In this document: positions 11,801 through 25,262 of the stretch, in pieces
Numbering within the stretch: the first letter of the stretch is position 1
How the letters are laid out: every line of letters begins with the position of its first letter
Origin: Halisarca cf. caerulea
Lineage: Eukaryota; Porifera; Demospongiae; Chondrillida; Halisarcidae
Direction: 5' to 3'
DNA: 64,000 nt
Assembly (NCBI GenBank): GCA_963170055.1
Contig: CAUJGJ010000444.1
Coordinates: 4,904,618 to 4,968,617, forward strand
Translations under genes and position numbers: made by a program
Notes under the pieces: model-generated
Told to the model about the DNA's origin: nothing
The model's database searches: none
The model's input: only the letters and a program-made list of their open reading frames with translations

Positions 11801-13790
11801 TTTAAAATGTTAACGGTGCTAAATTTAATTTTATCATAAGAATAAAATTGCTAAAGTTGCAAATATCTTAAAACCTAACTGAGTAACTTTCATTTAAAGC
11901 AAATTTCAGCTTAAACAACTATTCCAATGTTTCTTTAAAATGTTAACGTTGCTAATTTTAATTTTATCATAAGAATAAAATTGCCAAAGTTGCAAATATC
12001 TTAAAAACTGACTGAGTAAATTTCATTTAAAGCAAATTTCAGCTTAAACAACTATTCCAATGTCTCTTTAAAATGTTAACGTTGCTAAATTTAATTTTAT
12101 CATAAGAATAAAATTGCCAAAGTTGCAAATATCTTAAAAACTGACTGAGTAACTTTCATTTAAAGCAAATTTCAGCTTAAACAACTATTCCAATGTCTCT
12201 TTAAAATGTTAACGTTGCTAAATTTAATTTTATCATAAGAATAAAATTGCCAAAGTTGCAAATATCTTAAAAACTGACTGAGTAACTTTCATTTAAAGCA
12301 AATTTCAGCTTAAACAACTATTCCAATGTCTTTTTAAAATGTTAACGTTGCTAAATTTAATTTTATCATAAGAATAAAATTGCCAAAGTTGCAAATATCT
12401 TAAAAACTGACTGAGTAACTTTCATTTAAAGCAAATTTCAGCTTAAAGAACTATTCCAATGTCTCTTTAAAATGTTAACGTTGCTAATTTTAATTTTATC
12501 ATAAGAATAAAATTACCAAAGTTGCAAATATCTTAAAAACTGACTGAGTAACTTTCATTTAAAGCAAATTTCAGCATAAAGAACTATTCCAATGTCTCTT
12601 TAAAATGTTAACGTTGCTAATTTTAATTTTATCATAAGAATAAAATTACCAAAGTTGCAAATATCTTAAAAACTAACTGAGTAACTTTCATTTAAAGCAA
12701 ATTTCAGCTTAAACAACTATTCCAATGTCTCTTTAAAATGTTAACGTGGCTAAATTTAATTTTATCATAAGAATAAAATTGCTAAAGTTGCAAATATCTT
12801 AAAACCTAACTGAGTAACTTTCATTTAAAGCAAATTTCAGCTTAAACAACTATTCCAATGTTTCTTTAAAATGTTAGCGATGCTAAATTTAATTTTATAA
12901 TAAGAATAAAATTGCCTAAAGTTACAAATATCTTAAAAACTGACTGAGTAACTTTCATTTAAAGCAAATTTCAGCTTAAACAACTATTCCAATGTCTCTT
13001 TAAAATGTTAACGTTGCTAAATTTAATTTTATCATAAGAATAAAATTACCAAAGTTGCAAATATCTTAAAAACTAACTGAGTAACTTTCATTTAAAGCAA
13101 ATTTAAGCTTAAACAACTATTCCAATGTCTCTTTAAAATGTTAACGTTGCTAAATTTAATTTTATCATAAGAATAAAATTGCTAAAGTTGCAAATATCTT
13201 AAAAACTAACTGAGTAACTTTCATTTAAAGCAAATTTCAGCTTAAACAACTATTCCAATGTCTCTTTAAAATGTTAACGTTGCTAAATTTAATTTTATCA
13301 TAAGAATAAAATTGCTAAAGTTGCAAATATCTTAAAAACTAACTGAGTAACTTTCATTTAAAGCAAATTTCAGCTTAAACAACTATTCCAATGTCTCTTT
13401 AAAATGTTAACGTTGCTAATTTTAATTTTATCATAAGAATAAAATTACCAAAGTTGCAAATATCTTAAAAACTAACTGAGTAACTTTCATTTAAAGCAAA
13501 TTTCAGCTTAAACAACTATTCCAATGTCTCTTTAAAATGTTAACGTTGCTAAATTTAATTTTATCATAAGAATAAAATTGCTAAAGTTGCAAATATGTTA
13601 AAACCTAACTGAGTAACTTTCATTTAAAGCAAATTTCAGCTTAAACAACTATTCCAATGTCTCTTTAAAATGTTAACGTTGCTAAATTTAATTTTATCAT
13701 AAGAATAAAATTGCTAAAGTTGCAAATATCTTAAAAACTAACTGAGTAACTTTCATTTAAAGCAAATTTCAGCTTAAACAACTATTCCAA
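8880..13790. repeat. Left flank block: source-like copy of pieces in the 9.2-kb super-repeat
   Basis: Two long pieces recur to the right. 8795-10170 matches 15442-16817 at a shift of 6647 bp (CAAACTTCAG 8971 and 15618; TTGGAATAG 9451 and 16098; ATCAAAAG about 10102 and 16749). 10836-12611 matches 16816-18591 at 5980 bp. The 667 bp between the two pieces (about 10169-10836, five monomers + 2) is absent at the right-hand position. This block also shows the first CpG-less AACATTGC monomers (9281, 11146, 11545) and many private changes, such as ATCTGAG (10147) and GAAAAAAAT (10243). Confidence 0.75.
9201..9325. repeat. CpG-less monomer class (AACATTGC)
   Basis: At about 9284 the usual AACGTTGC reads AACATTGC, which removes the only CpG. 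Fifteen monomers of this kind lie near 9284, 11148, 11547, 15930, 17128, 17527, 20313, 21511, 21910, 25095, 26293, 26692, 29477, 30675 and 31074: three per block in five related blocks. None was seen outside 9.2-31.1 kb. A G-to-A change at CpG is the expected result of deamination of 5-methylcytosine on the opposite strand; methylation itself is not visible in sequence. Confidence 0.8.
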
Positions 13791-13975
13791 TGTCTCTTTA
13801 AAATGTTAACGTTGCTAATTTTAATTTTATCATAAGAATAAAATTACCAAAGTTGCAAATATCTTAAAAACTAACTGAGTAACTTTCATTTAAAGCAAAT
13901 TTCAGCTTAAGCAACTATTCCAATGTCTCTTTAAAATGTTAACGTTGCTAAATTTAATTTTATCATAAGAATAAA
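10836..13975. repeat. 3.1-kb block repeated on the far side of the super-repeat
   Basis: This stretch matches 30364-33503 at a constant shift of 19528 bp: CAAACTTCAG 10836 and 30364, AGCATAAAG 12573 and 32101, AGCGATGC (A at 12880 and 32408), AATATGTTAAAAC (G at 13597 and 33125). The match stops near 13975, where this copy reads TTGCTAAAG and the other TTACCAAAG. 19528 equals 2 x 9165 + 1198. Sequence to the left of the two 9.2-kb copies thus resumes to their right, as expected if a 19.5-kb segment was duplicated by unequal exchange. Confidence 0.78.
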
Positions 13976-14917
13976 ATTGCTAAAGTTGCAAATATCTTAA
14001 AACCTAACTGAGTAACTTTCATTTAAAGCAAATTTCAGCTTAAACAACTATTCCAATGTCTCTTTAAAATGTTAACGTTGCTAATTTTAATTTTATCATA
14101 AGAATAAAATTACCAAAGTTGCAAATATCTTAAAAACTAACTGAGTAACTTTCATTTAAAGCAAATTTCAGCTTAAACAACTATTCCAATGTCTCTTTAA
14201 AATGTTAACGTTGCTAATTTAAAATTTATCATAAGAATAAAATTGGCAAAGTTGCAAATATCTTAAAAACTGACTGAGTAACTTTCATTTAAAGCAAATT
14301 TCAGCTTAAACAACTATTCCAATGTCTGTTTAAAATGTTAACGTTGCTAAATTTAATTATATCATAAGAATAAAATTGCTAAAGTTGCAAATATCTTAAA
14401 ACCTAACTGAGTAACTTTCATTTAAAGCAAATTTCAGCTTAAACAACTATTCCAATGTTTCTTTAAAATGTTAGCGTTGCTAAATTTAATTTTATTATAA
14501 GAATAAAATTGCCTAAAGTTACAAATATCTTCAAAAACTGACTGAGTAACTTTCATTTAAAGCAAATTTCAGCTTAAACAACTATTCCAATGTCTCTTTA
14601 AAATGTTAACGTTGCTAAATTTAATTTTATCATAAGAATAAAATTGCTAAAGTTGCAAATATCTTAAAAACTAACTGAGTAACTTTCATTTAAAGCAAAT
14701 TTCAGCTTAAACAACTATTCCAATGTCTCTTTAAAATGTTAACGTTGCTAAATTTAATTTTATCATAAGAATAAAATTACCAAAGTTGCAAATATCTTAA
14801 AAACTAACTGAGTAACTTTCATTTAAAGCCAATTTAAGCTTAAACAATTATTCCAATGTCTCTTTAAAATGTTAACGTTGCTAAATTCAATTTTATCATA
14901 AGAATAAAATTGGCAAA

Positions 14918-15046
14918 GTTGCAAATATCTTAAAAACTGAGTAACTTTCATTTAAAGCAAATTTCAGCTTAAACAATTATTCCAATGTCTCTTTAAAATG
15001 TTAACGTTGCTAATTTTAATTTTATCATAAGAATAAAATTGCCAAA
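14918..15046. repeat. 129-bp monomer, 4-base deletion class
   Basis: The unit reads AAAACTGAGTAAC where the standard has AAAACTGACTGAGTAAC. The deletion removes one of two overlapping ACTGA copies, so replication or recombination slippage is the simple explanation. Nine such units were seen, near 14935, 19187, 24103, 28352, 37258, 40183, 46028, 46823 and 60687, always at HOR-equivalent places, so they descend from one or a few events. Confidence 0.85.
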
Positions 15047-15312
15047 GTTACAAATATCTTAAAAACTGACTGAGTAACTTTCATTTAAAGCAAATTTCAG
15101 CTTAAACAACTATTCCAATGTCTCTTTAAAATGTTAGCGTTGCTAAATTAAATTTATCATAAGAATAAAATTGCCTAAAGTTACAAATATCTTAAAAACT
15201 GACTGAGTAACTTTCATTTAAAGCAAATTTCAGCTTAAACAACTATTCCAATGTCTCTTTAAAATGTTAACGTTGCTAATTTTAATTTTATCATAAGAAT
15301 AAAATTGGCAAA

Positions 15313-15440
15313 GTTGCAAATATCTTCAAAAACTGACTGAGTAACTTTCATTTAAAGCAAATTTCAGCTTAAACAACTATTCCAATGTCTCTTTAAAATG
15401 TTAACGTTGCTAATTTTATCATAAGAGTAAAATTGCCAAA
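15313..15440. repeat. 128-bp monomer, 6-base deletion class
   Basis: The unit has GCTAATTTTATC where the standard has GCTAATTTTAATTTTATC; one of two AATTTT copies is lost. It also has the extra C of ATCTTCAAAAAC and the TAAGAGTAAA variant. The deletion appears four times, at 15411, 19661, 24576 and 28826, that is at shifts of 4250, 4915 and 4250 bp. Other TAAGAGTAAA monomers (for example 37752, 48120, 55050) do not have the deletion. The dyad arms survive except for one base of the right arm. Confidence 0.85.
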
Positions 15441-16097
15441 GTTGCAAATATCTTAAAAACTGACTGAGTAACTTTCATTTAAAGCAAATTTCAGCTTAAA
15501 CAACTATTCCAATGTCTCTTTAAAATGTTAACGTTGCTAAATTTAATTTTATCATAAGAATAAAATTGCCAAAGTTGCAAATATCTTAAAAACTGACTGA
15601 GTAACTTTCATTTAAAGCAAACTTCAGCTTAAACAAGTATTCCAATGTCTCTTTAAAATGTTAACGTTGCTAATTTTAACTTTATCATAAGAATAAAATT
15701 GCCAAAGTTGCAAATATCTTAAAAACTGACTGAGTAACTTTCATTTAAAGCAAATTTCAGCTTAAAGAACTATTCCAATGTCTCTTTAAAATGTTAACGT
15801 TGCTAATTTTAATTTTATCATAAGAATAAAATTGCTAAAGTTGCAAATATTTTAAAAACTAACTGAGTAACTTTCATTTAAAGCAAATTTCAAATTAAAC
15901 AACTATTCCAATGTCTCTTTAAAATGTTAACATTGCTAATTTTAATTTTATCATAAGAATAAAATTACCAAAGTTGCAAATATCTTAAAAACTAACTGAG
16001 TAACTTTCATTTAAAGCAAATTTCAGCTTAAACAATTATTCCAATGTCTCTTTAAAATGTTAACGTTGCTAAATTTAATTTTATCATAAGAATAAAA

Positions 16098-19000
16098 TTG
16101 GAATAGTTGCAAATATCTTAAAAACTGACTGAGTAACTTTCATTTAAAGCAAATTTCAGCTTAAACAATTATTCCAATGTCTCTTTAAAATGTTAACGGT
16201 GCTAAATTTAATTTTATCATAAGAATAAAATTGCTAAAGTTGCAAATATCTTAAAACCTAACTGAGTAACTTTCATTTAAAGCAAATTTCAGCTTAAACA
16301 ACTATTCCAATGTCTCTTTAAAATGTTAGCGTTGCTAAATTTAATTTTATCATAAGAATAAAATTGCCTAAAGTTACAAATATCTTAAAAACGGACTGAG
16401 TAACTTTCATTTAAAGCAAATTTCAGCTTAAACAACTATTCCAATGTCTCTTTAAAATGTTAACGTTGCTAAATTTAATTTTATCATAAGAATAAAATTG
16501 CCAAAGTTGCAAATATCTTAAAAACTGACTTTGTAACTTTCATTTAAAGCAAATTTCAGCTTAAACAAGTATTCCAATTTCTCTTTAAAATGTTAACGTT
16601 GCTAAATTTAATTTTATCATAAGAATAAAATTGCCAAAGTTGCAAATATCTTAAAAACTGACTGAGTAACTTTCATTTAAAGCAAATTTCAGCTTAAACA
16701 ACTATTCCAATGTCTCTTTAAAATGTTAACGTTGCTAAATTTAATTTTATCAAAAGAATAAAATTGCCAAAGTTGCAAATATCTTAAAAACTAACTGAGT
16801 AACTTTCATTTAAAGCAAACTTCAGCTTAAACAAGTATTCCAATGTCTCTTTAAAATGTTAACGTTGCTAATTTTAACTTTATCATAAGAATAAAATTGC
16901 CAAAGTTGCAAATATCTTAAAAACTGACTGAGTAACTTTCATTTAAAGCAAATTTCAGCTTAAAGAACTATTCCAATGTCTCTTTAAAATGTTAACGTTG
17001 CTAATTTTAATTTTATCATAAGAATAAAATTGCTAAAGTTGCAAATATTTTAAAAACTAACTGAGTAACTTTCATTTAAAGCAAATTTCAGCTTAAACAA
17101 CTATTCCAATGTCTCTTTAAAATGTTAACATTGCTAATTTTAATTTTATCATAAGAATAAAATTACCAAAGTTGCAAATATCTTAAAAACTAACTGAGTA
17201 ACTTTCATTTAAAGCAAATTTCAGCTTAAACAACTATTCCAATGTCTCTTTAAAATGTTAACGTTGCTAAATTTAATTTTATCATAAGAATCAAATTGCC
17301 AAAGTTGCAAATATCTTAAAAACTGACTGAGTAACTTTCATTTAAAGCAAATTTCAGCTTAAAGAACTATTCCAATGTCTCTTTAAAATGTTAACGTTGC
17401 TAATTTTAATTTTATCATAAGAATAAAATTGCTAAAGTTGCAAATATTTTAAAAACTAACTGAGTAACTTTCATTTAAAGCAAATTTCAGCTTAAACAAC
17501 TATTCCAATGTCTCTTTAAAATGTTAACATTGCTAATTTTAATTTTATCATAAGAATAAAATTACCAAAGTTGCAAATATCTTAAAAACTAACTGAGTAA
17601 CTTTCATTTAAAGCAAATTTCAGCTTAAACAATTATTCCAATGTCTCTTTAAAATGTTAACGTTGCTAAATTTAATTTTATCATAAGAATAAAATTGCCA
17701 AAGTTGCAAATATCTTAAAAACTGACTGAGTAACTTTCATTTAAAGCAAATTTCAGCTTAAACAATTATTCCAATGTCTCTTTAAAATGTTAACGGTGCT
17801 AAATTTAATTTTATCATAAGAATAAAATTGCTAAAGTTGCAAATATCTTAAAACCTAACTGAGTAACTTTCATTTAAAGCAAATTTCAGCTTAAACAACT
17901 ATTCCAATGTTTCTTTAAAATGTTAACGTTGCTAATTTTAATTTTATCATAAGAATAAAATTGCCAAAGTTGCAAATATCTTAAAAACTGACTGAGTAAA
18001 TTTCATTTAAAGCAAATTTCAGCTTAAACAACTATTCCAATGTCTCTTTAAAATGTTAACGTTGCTAAATTTAATTTTATCATAAGAATAAAATTGCCAA
18101 AGTTGCAAATATCTTAAAAACTGACTGAGTAACTTTCATTTAAAGTAAATTTCAGCTTAAACAACTATTCCAATGTCTCTTTAAAATGTTAACGTTGCTA
18201 AATTTAATTTTATCATAAGAATAAAATTGCCAAAGTTGCAAATATCTTAAAAACTGACTGAGTAACTTTCATTTAAAGCAAATTTCAGCTTAAACAACTA
18301 TTCCAATGTCTTTTTAAAATGTTAACGTTGCTAAATTTAATTTTATCATAAGAATAAAATTGGCAAAGTTGCAAATATCTTAAAAACTGACTGAGTAACT
18401 TTCATTTAAAGCAAATTTCAGCTTAAAGAACTATTCCAATGTCTCTTTAAAATGTTAACGTTGCTAATTTTAATTTTATCATAAGAATAAAATTACCAAA
18501 GTTGCAAATATCTTAAAAACTGACTGAGTAACTTTCATTTAAAGCAAATTTCAGCATAAAGAACTATTCCAATGTCTCTTTAAAATGTTAACGTGGCTAA
18601 ATTTAATTTTATCATAAGAATAAAATTGCTAAAGTTGCAAATATCTTAAAACCTAACTGAGTAACTTTCATTTAAAGCAAATTTCAGCTTAAACAACTAT
18701 TCCAATGTTTCTTTAAAATGTTAGCGTTGCTAAATTTAATTTTATTATAAGAATAAAATTGCCTAAAGTTACAAATATCTTCAAAAACTGACTGAGTAAC
18801 TTTCATTTAAAGCAAATTTCAGCTTAAACAACTATTCCAATGTCTCTTTAAAATGTTAACGTTGCTAAATTTAATTTTATCATAAGAATAAAATTGCTAA
18901 AGTTGCAAATATCTTAAAAACTAACTGAGTAACTTTCATTTAAAGCAAATTTCAGCTTAAACAACTATTCCAATGTCTCTTTAAAATGTTAACGTTGCTA

Positions 19001-20480
19001 AATTTAATTTTATCATAAGAATAAAATTACCAAAGTTGCAAATATCTTAAAAACTAACTGAGTAACTTTCATTTAAAGCCAATTTAAGCTTAAACAATTA
19101 TTCCAATGTCTCTTTAAAATGTTAACGTTGCTAAATTCAATTTTATCATAAGAATAAAATTGGCAAAGTTGCAAATATCTTAAAAACTGAGTAACTTTCA
19201 TTTAAAGCAAATTTCAGCTTAAACAATTATTCCAATGTCTCTTTAAAATGTTAACGTTGCTAATTTTAATTTTATCATAAGAATAAAATTGCCAAAGTTA
19301 CAAATATCTTAAAAACTGACTGAGTAACTTTCATTTAAAGCAAATTTCAGCTTAAACAACTATTCCAATGTCTCTTTAAAATGTTAGCGTTGCTAAATTA
19401 AATTTATCATAAGAATAAAATTGCCTAAAGTTACAAATATCTTAAAAACTGACTGAGTAACTTTCATTTAAAGCAAATTTCAGCTTAAACAACGATTCCA
19501 ATGTCTCTTTAAAATGTTAACGTTGCTAATTTTAATTTTATCATAAGAATAAAATTGGCAAAGTTGCAAATATCTTCAAAAACTGACTGAGTAACTTTCA
19601 TTTAAAGCAAATTTCAGCTTAAACAACTATTCCAATGTCTCTTTAAAATGTTAACGTTGCTAATTTTATCATAAGAGTAAAATTGCCAAAGTTGCAAATA
19701 TCTTAAAAACTGACTGAGTAACTTTCATTTAAAGCAAATTTCAGCTTAAACAACTATTCCAATGTCTCTTTAAAATGTTAACGTTGCTAATTTTAATTTT
19801 ATCATAAGAATAAAATTACCAAAGTTGCAAATATCTTAAAAACTAACTGAGTAACTTTCATTTAAAGCAAATTTCATCTTAAACAATTATTCCAATGTCT
19901 CTTTAAAATGTTAACGTTGCTAAATTTAATTTTATCATAAGAATAAAATTGCCAAAGTTGCAAATATCTTAAAAACTGACTGAGTAACTTTCATTTAAAG
20001 CAAACTTCAGCTTAAACAAGTATTCCAATGTCTCTTTAAAATGTTAACGTTGCTAATTTTAACTTTATCATAAGAATAAAATTGCCAAAGTTGCAAATAT
20101 CTTAAAAACTGACTGAGTAACTTTCATTTAAAGCAAATTTCAGCTTAAAGAACTATTCCAATGTCTCTTTAAAATGTTAACGTTGCTAATTTTAATTTTA
20201 TCATAAGAATAAAATTGCTAAAGTTGCAAATATTTTAAAAACTAACTGAGTAACTTTCATTTAAAGCAAATTTCAAATTAAACAACTATTCCAATGTCTC
20301 TTTAAAATGTTAACATTGCTAATTTTAATTTTATCATAAGAATAAAATTACCAAAGTTGCAAATATCTTAAAAACTAACTGAGTAACTTTCATTTAAAGC
20401 AAATTTCAGCTTAAACAATTATTCCAATGTCTCTTTAAAATGTTAACGTTGCTAAATTTAATTTTATCATAAGAATAAAA
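16098..20480. repeat. 33-monomer block inside super-repeat copy 1
   Basis: The block is defined from one TTGGAATAG tag to the next (16098 and 20481). Neighbouring tags show the related block order: 20481-25262 is a 36-monomer version (4782 bp) and 25263-29645 is again 33 monomers (4383 bp). Within the 33/36 pair, segments from 14400 to 15550 match at 4250 bp (32 monomers), while those from 15618 to about 18590 match at 4383 bp (33 monomers). The change comes from one added monomer with TTTCATCTTAAAC near 19875. The 36-monomer version keeps extra monomers near 22970-23560 that the 33-monomer version lacks. Confidence 0.75.
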
Positions 20481-23400
20481 TTGGAATAGTTGCAAATATC
20501 TTAAAAACTGACTGAGTAACTTTCATTTAAAGCAAATTTCAGCTTAAACAATTATTCCAATGTCTCTTTAAAATGTTAACGGTGCTAAATTTAATTTTAT
20601 CATAAGAATAAAATTGCTAAAGTTGCAAATATCTTAAAACCTAACTGAGTAACTTTCATTTAAAGCAAATTTCAGCTTAAACAACTATTCCAATGTCTCT
20701 TTAAAATGTTAGCGTTGCTAAATTTAATTTTATCATAAGAATAAAATTGCCTAAAGTTACAAATATCTTAAAAACGGACTGAGTAACTTTCATTTAAAGC
20801 AAATTTCAGCTTAAACAACTATTCCAATGTCTCTTTAAAATGTTAACGTTGCTAAATTTAATTTTATCATAAGAATAAAATTGCCAAAGTTGCAAATATC
20901 TTAAAAACTGACTTTGTAACTTTCATTTAAAGCAAATTTCAGCTTAAACAAGTATTCCAATTTCTCTTTAAAATGTTAACGTTGCTAAATTTAATTTTAT
21001 CATAAGAATAAAATTGCCAAAGTTGCAAATATCTTAAAAACTGACTGAGTAACTTTCATTTAAAGCAAATTTCAGCTTAAACAACTATTCCAATGTCTCT
21101 TTAAAATGTTAACGTTGCTAAATTTAATTTTATCAAAAGAATAAAATTGCCAAAGTTGCAAATATCTTAAAAACTAACTGAGTAACTTTCATTTAAAGCA
21201 AACTTCAGCTTAAACAAGTATTCCAATGTCTCTTTAAAATGTTAACGTTGCTAATTTTAACTTTATCATAAGAATAAAATTGCCAAAGTTGCAAATATCT
21301 TAAAAACTGACTGAGTAACTTTCATTTAAAGCAAATTTCAGCTTAAAGAACTATTCCAATGTCTCTTTAAAATGTTAACGTTGCTAATTTTAATTTTATC
21401 ATAAGAATAAAATTGCTAAAGTTGCAAATATTTTAAAAACTAACTGAGTAACTTTCATTTAAAGCAAATTTCAGCTTAAACAACTATTCCAATGTCTCTT
21501 TAAAATGTTAACATTGCTAATTTTAATTTTATCATAAGAATAAAATTACCAAAGTTGCAAATATCTTAAAAACTAACTGAGTAACTTTCATTTAAAGCAA
21601 ATTTCAGCTTAAACAACTATTCCAATGTCTCTTTAAAATGTTAACGTTGCTAAATTTAATTTTATCATAAGAATCAAATTGCCAAAGTTGCAAATATCTT
21701 AAAAACTGACTGAGTAACTTTCATTTAAAGCAAATTTCAGCTTAAAGAACTATTCCAATGTCTCTTTAAAATGTTAACGTTGCTAATTTTAATTTTATCA
21801 TAAGAATAAAATTGCTAAAGTTGCAAATATTTTAAAAACTAACTGAGTAACTTTCATTTAAAGCAAATTTCAGCTTAAACAACTATTCCAATGTCTCTTT
21901 AAAATGTTAACATTGCTAATTTTAATTTTATCATAAGAATAAAATTACCAAAGTTGCAAATATCTTAAAAACTAACTGAGTAACTTTCATTTAAAGCAAA
22001 TTTCAGCTTAAACAATTATTCCAATGTCTCTTTAAAATGTTAACGTTGCTAAATTTAATTTTATCATAAGAATAAAATTGCCAAAGTTGCAAATATCTTA
22101 AAAACTGACTGAGTAACTTTCATTTAAAGCAAATTTCAGCTTAAACAATTATTCCAATGTCTCTTTAAAATGTTAACGGTGCTAAATTTAATTTTATCAT
22201 AAGAATAAAATTGCTAAAGTTGCAAATATCTTAAAACCTAACTGAGTAACTTTCATTTAAAGCAAATTTCAGCTTAAACAACTATTCCAATGTTTCTTTA
22301 AAATGTTAACGTTGCTAATTTTAATTTTATCATAAGAATAAAATTGCCAAAGTTGCAAATATCTTAAAAACTGACTGAGTAAATTTCATTTAAAGCAAAT
22401 TTCAGCTTAAACAACTATTCCAATGTCTCTTTAAAATGTTAACGTTGCTAAATTTAATTTTATCATAAGAATAAAATTGCCAAAGTTGCAAATATCTTAA
22501 AAACTGACTGAGTAACTTTCATTTAAAGCAAATTTCAGCTTAAACAACTATTCCAATGTCTCTTTAAAATGTTAACGTTGCTAAATTTAATTTTATCATA
22601 AGAATAAAATTGCCAAAGTTGCAAATATCTTAAAAACTGACTGAGTAACTTTCATTTAAAGCAAATTTCAGCTTAAACAACTATTCCAATGTCTTTTTAA
22701 AATGTTAACGTTGCTAAATTTAATTTTATCATAAGAATAAAATTGCCAAAGTTGCAAATATCTTAAAAACTGACTGAGTAACTTTCATTTAAAGCAAATT
22801 TCAGCTTAAAGAACTATTCCAATGTCTCTTTAAAATGTTAACGTTGCTAATTTTAATTTTATCATAAGAATAAAATTACCAAAGTTGCAAATATCTTAAA
22901 AACTGACTGAGTAACTTTCATTTAAAGCAAATTTCAGCATAAAGAACTATTCCAATGTCTCTTTAAAATGTTAACGTTGCTAATTTTAATTTTATCATAA
23001 GAATAAAATTACCAAAGTTGCAAATATCTTAAAAACTAACTGAGTAACTTTCATTTAAAGCAAATTTCAGCTTAAACAACTATTCCAATGTCTCTTTAAA
23101 ATGTTAACGTTGCTAAATTTAATTTTATCATAAGAATAAAATTGCTAAAGTTGCAAATATCTTAAAACCTAACTGAGTAACTTTCATTTAAAGCAAATTT
23201 CAGCTTAAACAACTATTCCAATGTCTCTTTAAAATGTTAACGTTGCTAATTTTAATTTTATCATAAGAATAAAATTACCAAAGTTGCAAATATCTTAAAA
23301 ACTAACTGAGTAACTTTCATTTAAAGCAAATTTCAGCTTAAACAACTATTCCAATGTCTCTTTAAAATGTTAACGTTGCTAATTTTAATTTTATCATAAG

Positions 23401-25262
23401 AATAAAATTGGCAAAGTTGCAAATATCTTAAAAACTGACTGAGTAACTTTCATTTAAAGCAAATTTCAGCTTAAACAACTATTCCAATGTCTGTTTAAAA
23501 TGTTAACGTTGCTAAATTTAATTATATCATAAGAATAAAATTGCTAAAGTTGCAAATATCTTAAAACCTAACTGAGTAACTTTCATTTAAAGCAAATTTC
23601 AGCTTAAACAACTATTCCAATGTTTCTTTAAAATGTTAGCGTTGCTAAATTTAATTTTATTATAAGAATAAAATTGCCTAAAGTTACAAATATCTTCAAA
23701 AACTGACTGAGTAACTTTCATTTAAAGCAAATTTCAGCTTAAACAACTATTCCAATGTCTCTTTAAAATGTTAACGTTGCTAAATTTAATTTTATCATAA
23801 GAATAAAATTGCTAAAGTTGCAAATATCTTAAAAACTAACTGAGTAACTTTCATTTAAAGCAAATTTCAGCTTAAACAACTATTCCAATGTCTCTTTAAA
23901 ATGTTAACGTTGCTAAATTTAATTTTATCATAAGAATAAAATTACCAAAGTTGCAAATATCTTAAAAACTAACTGAGTAACTTTCATTTATAGCCAATTT
24001 AAGCTTAAACAATTATTCCAATGTCTCTTTAAAATGTTAACGTTGCTAAATTCAATTTTATCATAAGAATAAAATTGGCAAAGTTGCAAATATCTTAAAA
24101 ACTGAGTAACTTTCATTTAAAGCAAATTTCAGCTTAAACAATTATTCCAATGTCTCTTTAAAATGTTAACGTTGCTAATTTTAATTTTATCATAAGAATA
24201 AAATTGCCAAAGTTACAAATATCCTAAAAACTGACTGAGTAACTTTCATTTAAAGCAAATTTCAGCTTAAACAACTATTCCAATGTCTCTTTAAAATGTT
24301 AGCGTTGCTAAATTAAATTTATCATAAGAATAAAATTGCCTAAAGTTACAAATATCTTAAAAACTGACTGAGTAACTTTCATTTAAAGCAAATTTCAGCT
24401 TAAACAACTATTCCAATGTCTCTTTAAAATGTTAACGTTGCTAATTTTAATTTTATCATAAGAATAAAATTGGCAAAGTTGCAAATATCTTCAAAAACTG
24501 ACTGAGTAACTTTCATTTAAAGCAAATTTCAGCTTAAACAACTATTCCAATGTCTCTTTAAAATGTTAACGTTGCTAATTTTATCATAAGAGTAAAATTG
24601 CCAAAGTTGCAAATATCTTAAAAACTGACTGAGTAACTTTCATTTAAAGCAAATTTCAGCTTAAACAACTATTCCAATGTCTCTTTAAAATGTTAACGTT
24701 GCTAAATTTAATTTTATCATAAGAATAAAATTGCCAAAGTTGCAAATATCTTAAAAACTGACTGAGTAACTTTCATTTAAAGCAAACTTCAGCTTAAACA
24801 AGTATTCCAATGTCTCTTTAAAATGTTAACGTTGCTAATTTTAACTTTATCATAAGAATAAAATTGCCAAAGTTGCAAATATCTTAAAAACTGACTGAGT
24901 AACTTTCATTTAAAGCAAATTTCAGCTTAAAGAACTATTCCAATGTCTCTTTAAAATGTTAACGTTGCTAATTTTAATTTTATCATAAGAATAAAATTGC
25001 TAAAGTTGCAAATATTTTAAAAACTAACTGAGTAACTTTCATTTAAAGCAAATTTCAAATTAAACAACTATTCCAATGTCTCTTTAAAATGTTAACATTG
25101 CTAATTTTAATTTTATCATAAGAATAAAATTACCAAAGTTGCAAATATCTTAAAAACTAACTGAGTAACTTTCATTTAAAGCAAATTTCAGCTTAAACAA
25201 TTATTCCAATGTCTCTTTAAAATGTTAACGTTGCTAAATTTAATTTTATCATAAGAATAAAA
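20481..25262. repeat. 36-monomer block linking the two super-repeat copies
   Basis: It runs from the TTGGAATAG tag at 20481 to the one at 25263, 4782 bp (36 x 133 - 6). It shares with the 33-monomer block the series CAAACTTCAG (21199), AACATTGC (21511, 21908), ATCAAATT (21675) and AGCATAAAG (22936). Between about 22970 and 23560 it holds extra monomers, including one with GTCTGTTT and AATTATATC (near 23500). A similar stretch occurs at 14100-14400, 36540-36700 and 39470-39620. Confidence 0.72.

Larger units (their letters stand above)
13790..22954. repeat. 9,165-bp (69-monomer) super-repeat, copy 1
   Basis: From about 13790 every rare marker reappears 9165 bp downstream: CTTAAAACCT 13996 and 23161; AATTGGCAAA 14241 and 23406; CCAATTTAAG 14829 and 23994; the 6-base deletion 15411 and 24576; TTGGAATAG 16098 and 25263; ACGTGGC 18591 and 27756; AGCATAAAG 22936 and 32101. 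9165 is 69 x 133 - 12. By eye I found only a handful of differences between copies (here 13911 G, several at 14214-14222, 18146 T and 19494 G), so the identity is well above 99%. The copy contains two related blocks, one of 33 monomers (4383 bp between TTGGAATAG tags) and one of 36 (4782 bp). Confidence 0.88.

Noticed and set aside
12886..12910. TATAAT-like promoter box in the TTTATAATAAG variant
   Set aside because: It is a one-base variant of a 75% A+T repeat, recurs at 32413, 34019 and 45190 through HOR copying, and has no gene downstream.
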